Part shown: positions 42,825 through 52,525 of the stretch, one piece after another
Layout of the letters: each line of letters begins with the position of its first letter
How positions within the stretch are numbered: the first letter of the stretch is position 1
Assembly: GCF_900110955.1 (NCBI RefSeq)
Contig: NZ_FOFR01000026.1
Coordinates: 14,671 to 78,670, forward strand
Reading direction: 5' to 3'
Source: Lentzea xinjiangensis
GTDB lineage: Bacteria > Actinomycetota > Actinomycetes > Mycobacteriales > Pseudonocardiaceae
Length of the DNA: 64,000 nucleotides
Made by a program: the position numbers and the translations under genes
The notes under the pieces: model-generated
The model's database searches: none
Seen by the model: only the letters and a program-made list of their open reading frames with translations
What the model was told of the DNA's origin: nothing

Positions 42825-43604
42825 ATGATCAGTGGGGTGTCGACCTTGAACGTGATGTCGTTCAACCTGCGCTACGCCTCCGCCGCCGAGCCGAACTCGT
42901 GGGCGGCGAGACGACCGGCGGTGGCGCAGCTCCTGCTCACCGAGCGCCCGGCGGTGCTGGGCACCCAGGAGGGCCTCTACGGGCAGCTGCTGGACGTCGA
43001 GCACGACCTGCCTGACCACTACGACTGGATCGGGCTCGGCAGAGCCGGCGGCAGCCACGACGAGTTCATGGCGATCTTCTTCGACACCCTGAGGGTGCAG
43101 CCGCTCGAGTTCGACCACCACTGGCTGTCGGACACGCCGAACGTCATGGGCTCGCGGTCGTGGGGCAACAACGTGGTCCGCATGGTCACGTGGGTCCGGT
43201 TCGCCGACCGGGCGACGGGCAGGCAGTTCGTGGTCGTCAACACCCACTTCGACCACGAGTCGGAGAACGCCCGCCTGCGCAGCGCCGAACTCGTGCGCGA
43301 CCGGATCAGCGGCCTGGCGCTGCCGGTCGTGGTCACCGGCGACTTCAACGACGTGCCCCTCTCACCCACCTACAAGACCCTGACCGACGGCGCGGGTCTC
43401 GCCGACTCGTGGCTGGCGGGCCCGCAGACGACGCCGGCGTACGGCACGTTCCACGGGTTCGGGCCGCTGGTCCCGGACGGTCCGCGCATCGACTGGATCC
43501 TCACCCGCGGCGCGACCGTCGAGGCCGCGGCGATCAACACCTACCAGCGGGACGGCCAGTTCCCGTCCGACCACCTGCCGATCCAGGCGTTGATCAGGAT
43601 CTAG
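42825..43604 (+). CDS. Endonuclease/exonuclease/phosphatase (EEP) family protein
   Basis: 259 aa. EEP motifs in order: MSFNLRYA, Glu in GTQEG, NTHFDHES, TGDFND and the terminal SDHLPI. Many cytoplasmic members act as phosphodiesterases or sugar-phosphate phosphatases rather than DNases. No signal peptide. The ATG at 42825 has a weak ribosome site; a GTG four codons later (42837) is possible. Stands alone between two terminator-like or empty stretches. Confidence 0.88.
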   Translation: MISGVSTLNVMSFNLRYASAAEPNSWAARRPAVAQLLLTERPAVLGTQEGLYGQLLDVEHDLPDHYDWIGLGRAGGSHDEFMAIFFDTLRVQPLEFDHHWLSDTPNVMGSRSWGNNVVRMVTWVRFADRATGRQFVVVNTHFDHESENARLRSAELVRDRISGLALPVVVTGDFNDVPLSPTYKTLTDGAGLADSWLAGPQTTPAYGTFHGFGPLVPDGPRIDWILTRGATVEAAAINTYQRDGQFPSDHLPIQALIRI

Positions 43605-43660
43605 GTCGCGTCAACCGTGAACGGCAATGGTTCATACCAATTTCCGCTACGGTCCACGGG

Positions 43661-44269
43661 ATGCGCCTGAATTCGACGCCCGGCCGCGTCGCGGTGATCG
43701 CGTGCGCGTTGCTGTTCACGTTCGGCTCCACGGCCGTCGCGAACGCCTCGCCCGGCCGTGAGTGCGACACCCCGTCCATCGACCGGTTGCAGCAGTGGCT
43801 CGCCAGCGGCGAGGGTGCCACCGAACCCGCGACCGGCAGCATCCTCGTCCCCCGCGGACGGCACGACTACACGGCGAAGATCAAGTTCCTGTCGAACGAC
43901 TGGCACGTCATGGTCGTGTGGCTGGCCAACCGGTTCGAGGCCGAGGCGGACCTGACGGACTCGCGCGGGTTCTGGCTGACCTACCGCGCCACCGACGACC
44001 TGCACGTCCAGCTCCGACCGGCGTCGGACTGGAGCGGCGGGGCCAAGTGGGTCACCCGGATCCCGTCGACCGGCGGTGAGCTCGTCAAGCGGTTCTTCAG
44101 CTTCCGGCCCGACCGGTGGACCACCCTGCCGGAGCTGGGCGCGCCCGCCTACCCCCTCGACGAGGCGCTCGACGACGCCCGCGGCCTGGTCTTCGTCGGC
44201 AAGACGCCGAACGACCTCGAGTTCCGGGGACTGCGGATCGACGGTCACCGGCCACCCTGCGTTCACTGA
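43661..44269 (+). CDS. Secreted protein of unknown function, 202 aa
   Basis: Clear signal peptide (about 1-30, cleavage near ANASPG), then a domain with two Cys (GRECDTPS near the start, PPCVH at the end) that may form a disulfide. The body is rich in Trp and charged residues (NDWHVMVVWLANRF, SDWSGGAKWVTRIP). I do not recognise a family. It lies 21 bp upstream of the GH92 mannosidase gene and is probably co-expressed or acts in the same extracellular step. Confidence 0.7.
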   Translation: MRLNSTPGRVAVIACALLFTFGSTAVANASPGRECDTPSIDRLQQWLASGEGATEPATGSILVPRGRHDYTAKIKFLSNDWHVMVVWLANRFEAEADLTDSRGFWLTYRATDDLHVQLRPASDWSGGAKWVTRIPSTGGELVKRFFSFRPDRWTTLPELGAPAYPLDEALDDARGLVFVGKTPNDLEFRGLRIDGHRPPCVH

Positions 44270-44290
44270 TCCCGGCTAGTGTGCCGGACC

Positions 44291-46576
44291 GTGAGAGCGC
44301 TCCCGGTACTCCTGGTCCCCGTCCTCGCCGCCGCGCTGGTGACTCCCGCGAGCGCGGCGGTGAGGGACGACACGAGGTACGTCGACCCGCTGATCGGCTC
44401 GGCGGGCGGTGGGAACACCTACCCAGGCGCCGTCCGGCCGTTCGGGATGATCTCGTGGAGCCCGACGTCGACGCGCGGCGACCAGACGAACACGGGTGCC
44501 GCCAACGGCTACGCCTACGACGCCACCAGGGTGCGCGGCTTCAGCCTCACGCACGTCAACGGCGCCGGCTGCCACCCCGGTGCCGCGGGGGACGTGCCGA
44601 TCATGCCGCACGTCGGCGAGATCACCTCGTCGCCCACCGCCGACACCCGGGACGAGGTCTTCGCCAGCGACTTCTCGCACGCCGACGAGGTCGCCGAGCC
44701 CGGCCGCTACCGGGTCGGTCTCGCCTCCGGCGCCACGGCCGACCTGTCCGTGACGACGCGCGCGGGCATCGGCGAGTTCACCTTCCCGGTCAACGGTTCG
44801 CTGCTCTTCCGCACCTCGAACTCGCTCAACGGCAGCGAGGACGCGGAGGTCACCATCGACCCCGAAGCCGGCACGGTCACGGGTTCGGTGCTCACCGGCG
44901 CGTTCTGCGGCCGGCGCGCGAACGGTGGTGTGAACAACCAGAAGACGTACTACCGCCTGTACTTCACCGCGTCGTTCGACCGCCCCATCGCGGCGTACGG
45001 CACATGGGTCAACAGCGAGCTGCGGCCGGGCACCACCACCGTCACCGGTGGCGAGGGCTACCTGACCGGAAGTGCGCGCGCGGGCAAGGGCTCCGGCGGC
45101 TACGTGTCCTTCGCGGACGACCGGGTGCGGATGCGCGTCGGCATCTCCTACACCAGCCTCGACGCGGCCAGGCGCAACCTCGCGGCGGAGATCCCGAGGC
45201 GCGCCACCGTCGCCGACGTCGCCGCGGAAGCCCGCGAGCAGTGGGCGAGGCAGCTCCGCGCCGTCGAGATCGACGGCGGCACCGCCGACGAGCGCACGAT
45301 CTTCTACACCGCGCTCTACCACGCCTTCCTGCAGCCGAACGTGACCAGTGACGTCGAGGGCACCTACCTCGGCAGCGACCGGCGGGTCCACCGGCTCGAA
45401 CCCGGCCAGCGGGTCCAGTACGGCAACTTCTCCGGCTGGGACCAGTACCGCGCCCACACGCAGCTGCTGGCCCTGCTGGAACCCCGCGTCGCGGGCGACT
45501 ACGCCCAGTCGTTGCTCAACCTCTCCCGCCAGAACGGCGGTGTCTGGGACCGCTGGGTGCACGTCAACGGCCCAACGCACGTCATGACCGGTGACCCGTC
45601 CGCACCGGCCATCGCGGGCATGCACGCCATGGGAGCCGGGAACTTCGACGTCCGGGCGGCGTTCGACTCGCTGCTGCGCCAGGCGACCGTCCCGCACCAG
45701 GACGGCCTGTCCGACAAGGGCTGCCCCGGCCAGTGCGAGGGCCAGCGCCCGAACCTCGCCGAGTACCTGCGCCTCGGCTACGCCCCGCACGACACGTGCC
45801 ACTGCTGGGGCGGCGCGGCCGAGACGCTGGAGGACGCGGTCGCGGACCAGGCGCTCGCGGACCTGGCGCGCAGGCTCGGCCGTCCCGCCGACGCGCTGCG
45901 CGAGCGCGCGGGCTGGTGGCGCAACACCTTCAACCCCGCGACCGGCCACCAGCAGGCGCGCAAGGCCGACGGCACCTGGGTGACGCCGTTCAGCCCCGCG
46001 TCGGACCTGGGTTTCGCCCAGGGCAGCAGCGCCACCTACACGTGGATGGTGCCGCACGACGTGCCGGGGCTCGCGGAGGTCATGGGCGGCAACGACATCG
46101 CGGCGAGCAGGCTCGACGCGTTCTTCCACCGCGCGGACGGCTCGTGGGCGACGGGCGGCGACCCGCTGCGGTACGACCCGACGAACGAGCCCGGCATCCA
46201 CACCCCCTGGATCTACAACGAGCTCGGCCAGCCGCGGAAGACCCAGGAGACCGTGCGGGCGATGGCCCGGCTGGTCTACCGCACGGGCCCGTCCGGCCTG
46301 CCCGGCAACGACGACCTCGGCACGATGTCGGCCTGGTACGTCTTCGCCGCGCTCGGGCTGTACCCGCGCACGCCGAGCAGCGCCGAGCTGCACCTGTCCA
46401 GCCCCCTGTTCCCGAAGGCCCGCATCTCCGGCCGGGGCATCACGATCCTCGCGCCCGGCGCTCCGGGGACCTACCTGCGGGAGACGCGGTGGAACGGCCG
46501 GAAGGTCGACCGGCCGTGGCTGCCGGAGGAGTTCGTCGCCCGCGGGGGAGTGCTGGTCTCACGCCTCGAAGGGTGA
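44291..46576 (+). CDS. Secreted GH92 alpha-mannosidase
   Basis: 761 aa. Signal peptide about 1-22. N-terminal beta-sandwich starts YVDPLIGSAGGGNTYPGA, the GH92 hallmark, with HVNGAGCHPG. The C-terminal (alpha/alpha)6 barrel has TEPxIHTPWIYN-like GIHTPWIYNELGQP and GNDDLGTMSAWYVFAALG, which carry catalytic acids. GH92 enzymes are calcium-dependent exo-alpha-mannosidases acting on mannans and N-glycans. The GTG at 44291 lacks a good ribosome site and may be leaderless or coupled to the upstream gene. Confidence 0.93.
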   Translation: MRALPVLLVPVLAAALVTPASAAVRDDTRYVDPLIGSAGGGNTYPGAVRPFGMISWSPTSTRGDQTNTGAANGYAYDATRVRGFSLTHVNGAGCHPGAAGDVPIMPHVGEITSSPTADTRDEVFASDFSHADEVAEPGRYRVGLASGATADLSVTTRAGIGEFTFPVNGSLLFRTSNSLNGSEDAEVTIDPEAGTVTGSVLTGAFCGRRANGGVNNQKTYYRLYFTASFDRPIAAYGTWVNSELRPGTTTVTGGEGYLTGSARAGKGSGGYVSFADDRVRMRVGISYTSLDAARRNLAAEIPRRATVADVAAEAREQWARQLRAVEIDGGTADERTIFYTALYHAFLQPNVTSDVEGTYLGSDRRVHRLEPGQRVQYGNFSGWDQYRAHTQLLALLEPRVAGDYAQSLLNLSRQNGGVWDRWVHVNGPTHVMTGDPSAPAIAGMHAMGAGNFDVRAAFDSLLRQATVPHQDGLSDKGCPGQCEGQRPNLAEYLRLGYAPHDTCHCWGGAAETLEDAVADQALADLARRLGRPADALRERAGWWRNTFNPATGHQQARKADGTWVTPFSPASDLGFAQGSSATYTWMVPHDVPGLAEVMGGNDIAASRLDAFFHRADGSWATGGDPLRYDPTNEPGIHTPWIYNELGQPRKTQETVRAMARLVYRTGPSGLPGNDDLGTMSAWYVFAALGLYPRTPSSAELHLSSPLFPKARISGRGITILAPGAPGTYLRETRWNGRKVDRPWLPEEFVARGGVLVSRLEG

Positions 46577-46577
46577 C

Positions 46578-46595
46578 CCGGCGCGGCCGCGCCGG
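46578..46595. terminator. Perfect 18-bp palindrome after the GH92 gene
   Basis: CCGGCGCGG followed directly by its complement CCGCGCCGG, two bases after the GH92 stop; likely a terminator. The rest of the gap to 47096 (about 500 bp) has only overlapping GC-rich open frames on both strands and no gene I can support. Confidence 0.55.
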
Positions 46596-47096
46596 CCGGG
46601 GTGAGCCGCTCGCAGCGGCCGAGGGTCGTTCGCGTGCCGTGGGCCGGCTGTCCGGCACCCCGTCGGCCTCCAGGTCCTCGGCGTGAGGGCGGTGCGGTCG
46701 AAGGGGCCGCCGTGTGCCGCCGCGCGGGTGACGGCGTCGTCGGCTTGGCCGAGGTCGAACCGGGTCCTCGGGCCCGGCTCCCCGGTGCCGCCATGCCGGC
46801 GGTCACCGCGGTCATGCGGTCGATCACCTCGACCACCCTGCCGAGTCGACGACACGCCCGCGGGTACGGCCGGCTTTCGCCATCGGTGAGCCGGCCTGCT
46901 CGGTGCGGAGGAGGTGCGCGGAACGCGGACCGGCCGCGCCCAGCGGTCCACATCGGACTCGCGACGCGGCCACGATCGGTTCCCGGGAAGGCGGTTCGCC
47001 CGTTCTGCCGGCAGTTGCCCGGACGCCCTTTCCGGTGGACACGTGTTTGCGCCGGCCGTGCAGGGGAACCAGCCTGCAAACGGGAGGAGCGGAAAC

Positions 47097-48230
47097 GTGA
47101 AGGCTGTCGTGTGGCACGGGAAGGGCGACATCCGGCTGGACGAGGTGGAGGACCCGCACGTCCAGGAGCCGACCGACGCCGTCATCCGGATCACCCGCAG
47201 CGCGATCTGCGGCACGGACCTGCACATGGTCCGCGGCACGATGCCGGACATGGTCGAGGGCACCGTTCTCGGGCACGAAGCCGTCGGCGTGGTCGAAGAG
47301 GTCGGTTCGGCGGTGCGCGGGTTCACGCCCGGCGACCGCGTGGTGGTGACCTCGACGATCGGCTGCGGCACGTGCTCCTACTGCCGCGCCGGGTACTTCG
47401 CCCAGTGCGACACCGCCAACCCGAACGGTCCCTCGGCCGGCACCTGCTTCTTCGGTGGCCCGAAGCCGACCGGGCCGGTCAACGGGCTGCAGGCGGAGTA
47501 CGCGCGGATCCCGCACGCGATGACGACGCTGGTCCGCGTTCCGGACGAGGTCTCCGACGACCAGGCCATCCTGGTCTCCGACATCTTCCCGACGTCCTGG
47601 TTCGGCGCGCGGCTCGCCGAGGTGGGCGACGGCGACACCGTGCTGGTGCTGGGCGCCGGTGTGGTGGGCCAGTTCGCGATCGCCTCGGCCAAGCGCCAGG
47701 GCGCCGGACGGGTGATCGTCGTGGACGGCGTCGCGTCCCGGCTGGACATCGCCCGCGCGCAGAACGCCGAGACCGTGAACTTCAACGAGGAGGACCCGGT
47801 CGAGGTGGTCAGGGAGCTGACCGGCGGGATCGGGGCCGACCGCGTGATCGAGGCGGTCGGCATCGACGCCGAGAAGCCCGGCGAGCGGACCGGCGAGCAG
47901 TGGAAGCCCGGCGACGCGCCGCAGCTCGCGCTGGACTGGGCGGTCGAGCTCGTCGCGAAGGCCGGCACGATCGGCATCATCGGCGTCTACCCGCCGGGGT
48001 TCGACGACTTCCCGATCGGTGCGGCGATGAACAAGAACCTCACCCTGCGGATGGGCAACTGCAACCACCGCCGGTACGTGCCCCGCCTGCTGGACCTCGT
48101 GCTGACCGGCTCGGTGGACCCGCTCGCGTTCATCACCCAGCGCGAGACGCCGGAGGCCGCCGTCGACGCCTACAAGTCGTTCGACCTGCGGGAGGACGGG
48201 TGGCTGAAGACGGTGCTCGATGTCCGCTGA
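47097..48230 (+). CDS. Zinc-dependent alcohol dehydrogenase (MDR, formaldehyde dehydrogenase-like)
   Basis: 377 aa. Catalytic zinc ligands in CGTD and GHEAVGVVEEV, structural zinc Cys set near 90-105 (GCGTCSYCRAGYFAQC), NAD site VLGAGVVGQFA. It resembles glutathione-independent formaldehyde or threonine-type dehydrogenases. GTG at 47097 with GGAGGAG 7 bp upstream. First gene of the plus-strand glycan cluster; overlaps the next gene by 11 bp. It may oxidise a sugar alcohol or detoxify an aldehyde; substrate unknown. Confidence 0.9.
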   Translation: MKAVVWHGKGDIRLDEVEDPHVQEPTDAVIRITRSAICGTDLHMVRGTMPDMVEGTVLGHEAVGVVEEVGSAVRGFTPGDRVVVTSTIGCGTCSYCRAGYFAQCDTANPNGPSAGTCFFGGPKPTGPVNGLQAEYARIPHAMTTLVRVPDEVSDDQAILVSDIFPTSWFGARLAEVGDGDTVLVLGAGVVGQFAIASAKRQGAGRVIVVDGVASRLDIARAQNAETVNFNEEDPVEVVRELTGGIGADRVIEAVGIDAEKPGERTGEQWKPGDAPQLALDWAVELVAKAGTIGIIGVYPPGFDDFPIGAAMNKNLTLRMGNCNHRRYVPRLLDLVLTGSVDPLAFITQRETPEAAVDAYKSFDLREDGWLKTVLDVR

Positions 48231-49137
48231 CCGGGTGGTGGTGACCGGCGGCGCGGGGTTCCTGGGCTCGCACGTCTGCGAAGCGCTGCTGGCCGAGGGC
48301 GCGCAGGTCGTGTGCGTGGACTCGTTCCGCACCGGCTCGCGGGAGAACGTGCCCGACGGGGTGAACGTGGTCACCGCCGACGTGGCCCGCCCGCTCGACC
48401 TGCCCGGCCGCGTCGACCTGGTCCTGCACCTGGCCTGCCCCGCGTCACCGGCGGACTACCTGCGCATGCCCGTGGACACCCTGCGGACGGGCGGGTTCGG
48501 CACGTACCACGTGCTGGACCTGGCCCGCCGCAAGGGAGCCAGGGTCGTCGTCGCGTCCACCAGCGAGGTGTACGGCGATCCGGAGGAGCACCCGCAGCGG
48601 GAGTCCTACTGGGGTCACGTCAACCCGATCGGGCCGCGCAGCGTCTACGACGAGGCGAAGCGGTTCGGCGAGGCGATGACCGTGGCGTTCCGCGCCGAGC
48701 ACGGGGTGAACACCGGGATCGTGCGGATCTTCAACACCTACGGGCCGCGGATGCGCGCGCACGACGGCCGGATGATCCCCACGTTCCTGCGGCAGGCCTT
48801 GGCGGGCGAGCCGCTCACCGTCCACGGCGACGGCCTGCAGACCCGGTCGCTGTGCTACGTGGACGACCTGGTGCGCGGGCTGCTCGCGATGGCGCGCAGC
48901 GACCACCCCGGCCCGATCAACCTCGGCAACCCGGCGGAGGTCACCGTGCTCGACGTCGCCCGGCGGACGATCGAGGTGACCGGTAGCTCGTCGGGCGTCC
49001 GGCACGTCGAGGCGATGACCGACGACCCCCGGCGCCGGCGGCCGGACATCACCCTGGCGCGCGAGGTCCTCGGCTGGCAGCCGCGGGTTCCGCTGGAGGA
49101 GGGCCTCCGGTCGTTTGCCCGGCATTTCGCCGGGTAG
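48220..49137 (+). CDS. NAD-dependent sugar epimerase/dehydratase (UDP-glucuronate decarboxylase-like)
   Basis: 305-aa extended SDR. GGAGFLGSH nucleotide loop, catalytic Thr/Ser in ASTSEVYG, Tyr-Lys in YDEAK, and RIFNTYGPRM. These match UDP-xylose synthase/dTDP-glucose dehydratase relatives, UDP-xylose synthase best. With the UDP-glucose dehydrogenase gene downstream it would convert UDP-glucuronate to UDP-xylose or a 4-keto sugar. ATG at 48220. Confidence 0.88.
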   Translation: MSADRVVVTGGAGFLGSHVCEALLAEGAQVVCVDSFRTGSRENVPDGVNVVTADVARPLDLPGRVDLVLHLACPASPADYLRMPVDTLRTGGFGTYHVLDLARRKGARVVVASTSEVYGDPEEHPQRESYWGHVNPIGPRSVYDEAKRFGEAMTVAFRAEHGVNTGIVRIFNTYGPRMRAHDGRMIPTFLRQALAGEPLTVHGDGLQTRSLCYVDDLVRGLLAMARSDHPGPINLGNPAEVTVLDVARRTIEVTGSSSGVRHVEAMTDDPRRRRPDITLAREVLGWQPRVPLEEGLRSFARHFAG

Positions 49138-49146
49138 CCGCATTTC

Positions 49147-50742
49147 ATGCGAGTTCTCGGAATCAACGCGATCTTTCACGACCCGGCCGCCGCACTGGTG
49201 GTCGACGGCGCTGTCGTCGCGGCGGCCGAGGAGGAACGGTTCTCCCGCCGCAAGCACGGCAAACGGCCGGTGCCGTTCTCCGCGTGGGAGTTGCCGGAGC
49301 TGTCCGCGCGCTGGTGCCTCGAGCAGGCCGGGCTCACCGCCGCGGACCTCGACGCGGTGGCGTACTCGTACGACCCCAGCCTCGTGGACGCCGAGTACGC
49401 GCCCTGGGAGGAGCTGCGCACGACCTACGCCCGGCGTGCGCCGGAGTTCCTCGCCACCGCCCTGCCCGGCCTCGACCCCGCCATCGTGCGGTTCGTGCCG
49501 CACCACGTCGCGCACGCCGCGTCGACGGGCCTCGCCGCCCCGTTCGGCGGGAACTGCGCGGTGCTGGTGGCGGACGGCCGCGGCGAGTGCGGCTCGCACC
49601 TCGCCGGGCGGTACGTCGACCAGGAGCTCACCACGTTCGCCTCGCAGCGGCTGCCGCACTCGCTCGGCCTGATGTACGAGGACCTCACCGAGCACCTGGG
49701 CTTCCTGCGCTCCAGCGACGAGTACAAGGTGATGGCGCTGGCCTCGCACGCGAAGCCGGTGCACCTGGACCTGATGCGCGAGCACGTGGTGGTGCGCGAC
49801 GGCGGGTTCGAGATCCGGCCGCTCGACTGGAACACGCTGGCCAAGCGGCGCGCGAAGGACGAGGAGCTGACCGGGGAGCACGCGGAGCTGGCGGCGAGCG
49901 TGCAGGTGCGGCTCGAGGAGGTGCTGCTGGAGCTGGTGCGGTGGCTGCACGAGCGCACCGGCGAGTCCCGGCTGACGATGGCGGGCGGCGTGGCGCTGAA
50001 CTGCGTGGCCAACACCAGGATCTTCGCCGAGGGACCGTTCGACGAGGTCTGGGTCCAGCCCGCCGCGGGGGACGCCGGCACGGCGCTGGGCGCGGCGCTG
50101 CACGCGAGCACGGACGTCGTCTCCCCGATGCCGGGCGCCGACCTCGGCCGGGGCTTCTCCGACGAGGAGATCGAGTCGGTGCTGCGCGTCGCCGCGGTGC
50201 CGTACACCAGGCCCGCGGACGTCGCGGCGGAAGTCGCCGAGGCGCTCGCCGCGAACAAGATCGTCGCGTGGTTCCAGGGCCGCAGCGAGTACGGTCCGCG
50301 CGCTCTGGGCCGCCGCTCGCTGCTCGCGAACCCCTGCTACGCCGAGAACCTCACCCGGCTCAACGACGTCAAGGGGCGCGAGCAGTTCCGGCCGGTGGCG
50401 CCGATGGTGCTCGCCGACCGCGCCGCCGAGGTGTTCACCCGCGGTCCGATCCCCAGCCCCTACATGCTCTTCGTGCACGACGTCCGTCCGGAGTGGACCG
50501 ACCGCATCCCGGCGGTCGTGCACGTCGACGGCACCGCGCGCGCCCAGACCGTCGCGGACGACCCGTTGCTGGAGCGGATGCTGCGGTCGTTCGAGGCGCT
50601 CACCGGGGTGCCGGTCGTGGTCAACACCAGCCTCAACACGGCAGGCCGGCCCATGGTCGACACCCCGCGCGACGCGCTGGAGTGCTTCGGGTCCTCGCCG
50701 GTCGACCTGCTCGCGATCGGCCCGTTCGTGGTGCGCCGATGA
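49147..50742 (+). CDS. Carbamoyltransferase of the NodU/CmcH family
   Basis: 531 aa. N-terminal carbamoyltransferase domain (MRVLGINAIFHDPAAALV, HHVAHAAST with iron-binding His residues, MAGGVALNCVANT) and C-terminal YrdC-like domain (FQGRSEYGPRALGRRSLLA). The family transfers a carbamoyl group from carbamoyl phosphate through carbamoyl-AMP to a hydroxyl of a sugar or antibiotic. In this cluster it most likely decorates a sugar of the glycan. ATG 9 bp after the previous stop. Confidence 0.93.
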   Translation: MRVLGINAIFHDPAAALVVDGAVVAAAEEERFSRRKHGKRPVPFSAWELPELSARWCLEQAGLTAADLDAVAYSYDPSLVDAEYAPWEELRTTYARRAPEFLATALPGLDPAIVRFVPHHVAHAASTGLAAPFGGNCAVLVADGRGECGSHLAGRYVDQELTTFASQRLPHSLGLMYEDLTEHLGFLRSSDEYKVMALASHAKPVHLDLMREHVVVRDGGFEIRPLDWNTLAKRRAKDEELTGEHAELAASVQVRLEEVLLELVRWLHERTGESRLTMAGGVALNCVANTRIFAEGPFDEVWVQPAAGDAGTALGAALHASTDVVSPMPGADLGRGFSDEEIESVLRVAAVPYTRPADVAAEVAEALAANKIVAWFQGRSEYGPRALGRRSLLANPCYAENLTRLNDVKGREQFRPVAPMVLADRAAEVFTRGPIPSPYMLFVHDVRPEWTDRIPAVVHVDGTARAQTVADDPLLERMLRSFEALTGVPVVVNTSLNTAGRPMVDTPRDALECFGSSPVDLLAIGPFVVRR

Positions 50743-51638
50743 AGTACTCCGTCGTGATCCCGACCGTGGGCCGGCCCAACCTGGACGTCCTGCTCAAGGC
50801 GCTGGTCGAGGGCGAGGGCCCGGAACCGTGCGAGATCCTGGTGGTGGACGACAGCGAGACGGGCCTGGGACCGGCGGCGGCGCGCAACACCGGCTGGCGG
50901 GAGGCGCGCGGCGACTGGGTGGCGTTCCTCGACGACGACGTCGTGCTCGCCCCCGACTGGAAGGCCCGGTTGTGCGCGGACCTCGAGGACCTGCCGGACG
51001 ACGTCGGGGCGAGCCAGGCGCGGATCGTCGTGCCGTTGCCCGGCGACCGCAAGCCGACCGACGCCGAGCGCGGCACGGCCGGTCTCGCCACCGCCCGCTG
51101 GATCACCGCCGACATGGCCTACCGGCGTGAGGCGCTGGCCCGGTCAGGGGGCTTCGACGAGCGGTTCCGCCGCGCCTACCGGGAGGACGCCGAACTGGCG
51201 TTGCGCGTGCAGGACCTCGGATACCGGATCGTGCAGGGCGACCGGGTCACCACGCACCCGGTGAAGCCCGCGACCTTCCTGACGAGCGTGCAGCAACAGC
51301 GCGGCAACGCCGACGACGCGTTGATGCGCCGACTGGTGGGGCCGCGGTGGCGCGCCCGCATCGGCGGGCAGCGCGGGTGGTTCCGCTCGCACGTGGCGAC
51401 CACCGCCGCCGGCGTCCTGTCCGTCCTCTGCGGCCTGGCCGGTCGGCGGCGGCTCGGTGGCGCCCTCGCCGCCGTCTGGGTGGGGCGCACCGCGTGGTTC
51501 GCGGTGGTGCGGATCGCGCCGGGCCCGAAGACGTGGGAGGAGATCGTGCGGATGGTGGTGACCAGCGCGCTGATCCCTCCCGCCGCCTGCCTGCACCGCG
51601 TGCTGGGCGAGGTGCGGTACCGGCGGGTGCGGTCGTGA
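50739..51638 (+). CDS. Family 2 glycosyltransferase
   Basis: 299 aa, GT-A fold. VVIPTVGRP start, DXD-like DDD at 65-67, ED motif in YREDAELAL near 146-155. A hydrophobic stretch near the C-terminus (HVATTAAGVLSVLCGLAG and AVWVGRTAWFAVV) may anchor it at the membrane. ATGA overlap with the carbamoyltransferase gene. Donor and acceptor unknown. Confidence 0.9.
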   Translation: MKYSVVIPTVGRPNLDVLLKALVEGEGPEPCEILVVDDSETGLGPAAARNTGWREARGDWVAFLDDDVVLAPDWKARLCADLEDLPDDVGASQARIVVPLPGDRKPTDAERGTAGLATARWITADMAYRREALARSGGFDERFRRAYREDAELALRVQDLGYRIVQGDRVTTHPVKPATFLTSVQQQRGNADDALMRRLVGPRWRARIGGQRGWFRSHVATTAAGVLSVLCGLAGRRRLGGALAAVWVGRTAWFAVVRIAPGPKTWEEIVRMVVTSALIPPAACLHRVLGEVRYRRVRS

Positions 51639-52525
51639 GGGTGCTGGTGCTGCGGGCGCTCGGGCTGGGCGACCTGCTGACGGCCGTGCCCACGTTGCGC
51701 GGGCTGCGCGGGGCGTTCCCCGGTGCGGAGATCACGCTGGCCGCGCCGGCGTGGCTCGCCGACGCCGTGGCGCGGATCGACGCGGTGGACCGGCTGCTGC
51801 CGACCGGTGAGCTGGAGCCGATCGCGTTCGAGGAACCGGATCTCGCGGTCAACCTGCACGGCAGAGGACCGCGGAGCACCGAGCTGCTGGAGGCGACGCG
51901 GCCGCGGCGGATGATCAGCTATGCGCCGGAGGAGTGGCCTGCCGACCGGCACGAGGTCCTGCGGTGGTGCGACCTGCTGGAACGCGACGGGATCCGGTGC
52001 GATCCGGACGACCTCCTGCTGCCGGAGGCCGGCGGCCGGACCAACCGGATCGTGATCCACCCCGGCGCGAGCACCGGTGCGCGCAGGTGGCCGGCGGAGA
52101 GGTACGCGGCCGTGGCCGAGGCGTTGCGGCGCGACGGCGGGGAAGAGCTCGACGTCGTGGTCACGGCGGGACCGGGCGAGCTCGACCTGGCCCGTCGGAT
52201 CACGCCGGAGCCCGTGGCCGGCTCGCTCGCCGAGCTGCTGGACCTCGTCGCCACCGCCCGGCTCGTGATCTGCGGCGACACCGGTGTGGCGCACGTGGCC
52301 ACCGCCTACGGCACCCCCTCGGTGCTGCTGTTCGGCCCCATGTCCCCGCGGCTCTGGGGTCCGCGCACGGGCCCGCACCGGGTCATCTGGCACGGCCGGA
52401 CCGGCGACACGTTCGCTGACGAACCGGACATCGGACTGCTCCGCATCACGGTCGGAGAGGTCCTCGACGCGGTGGGAGGTGTTCTGTGCGGATCGGTGTC
52501 ATCGGCGCGGGTTACGTCGGCCTGA
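51635..52525 (+). CDS. GT9-family glycosyltransferase (heptosyltransferase fold), copy 1
   Basis: 296 aa, GT-B fold. N-terminal LVLRALGLGDLLTAVPTLRG, and C-terminal donor region HPGASTGARRWP and ICGDTGVAHVATAYGTPSVLLFG, the GT9/ADP-heptosyltransferase signatures. GTGA overlap with the upstream gene; its 3' end overlaps the dehydrogenase gene by 40 bp. Likely uses the activated heptose made by the gmhA-gmhB-hldE genes downstream (inference). Confidence 0.9.
   Translation: MRVLVLRALGLGDLLTAVPTLRGLRGAFPGAEITLAAPAWLADAVARIDAVDRLLPTGELEPIAFEEPDLAVNLHGRGPRSTELLEATRPRRMISYAPEEWPADRHEVLRWCDLLERDGIRCDPDDLLLPEAGGRTNRIVIHPGASTGARRWPAERYAAVAEALRRDGGEELDVVVTAGPGELDLARRITPEPVAGSLAELLDLVATARLVICGDTGVAHVATAYGTPSVLLFGPMSPRLWGPRTGPHRVIWHGRTGDTFADEPDIGLLRITVGEVLDAVGGVLCGSVSSARVTSA

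Noticed and set aside
44292..44305. CebR-like box TGAGAGCGCTCCCG at the GH92 start codon
   Set aside because: Two mismatches and location inside the start of the coding region; possible but not supported as a regulon member.
46577..47096. Possible gene between the GH92 and alcohol dehydrogenase genes
   Set aside because: Overlapping GC-rich open frames exist on both strands, but none has a ribosome site, domain or coupling to neighbours.
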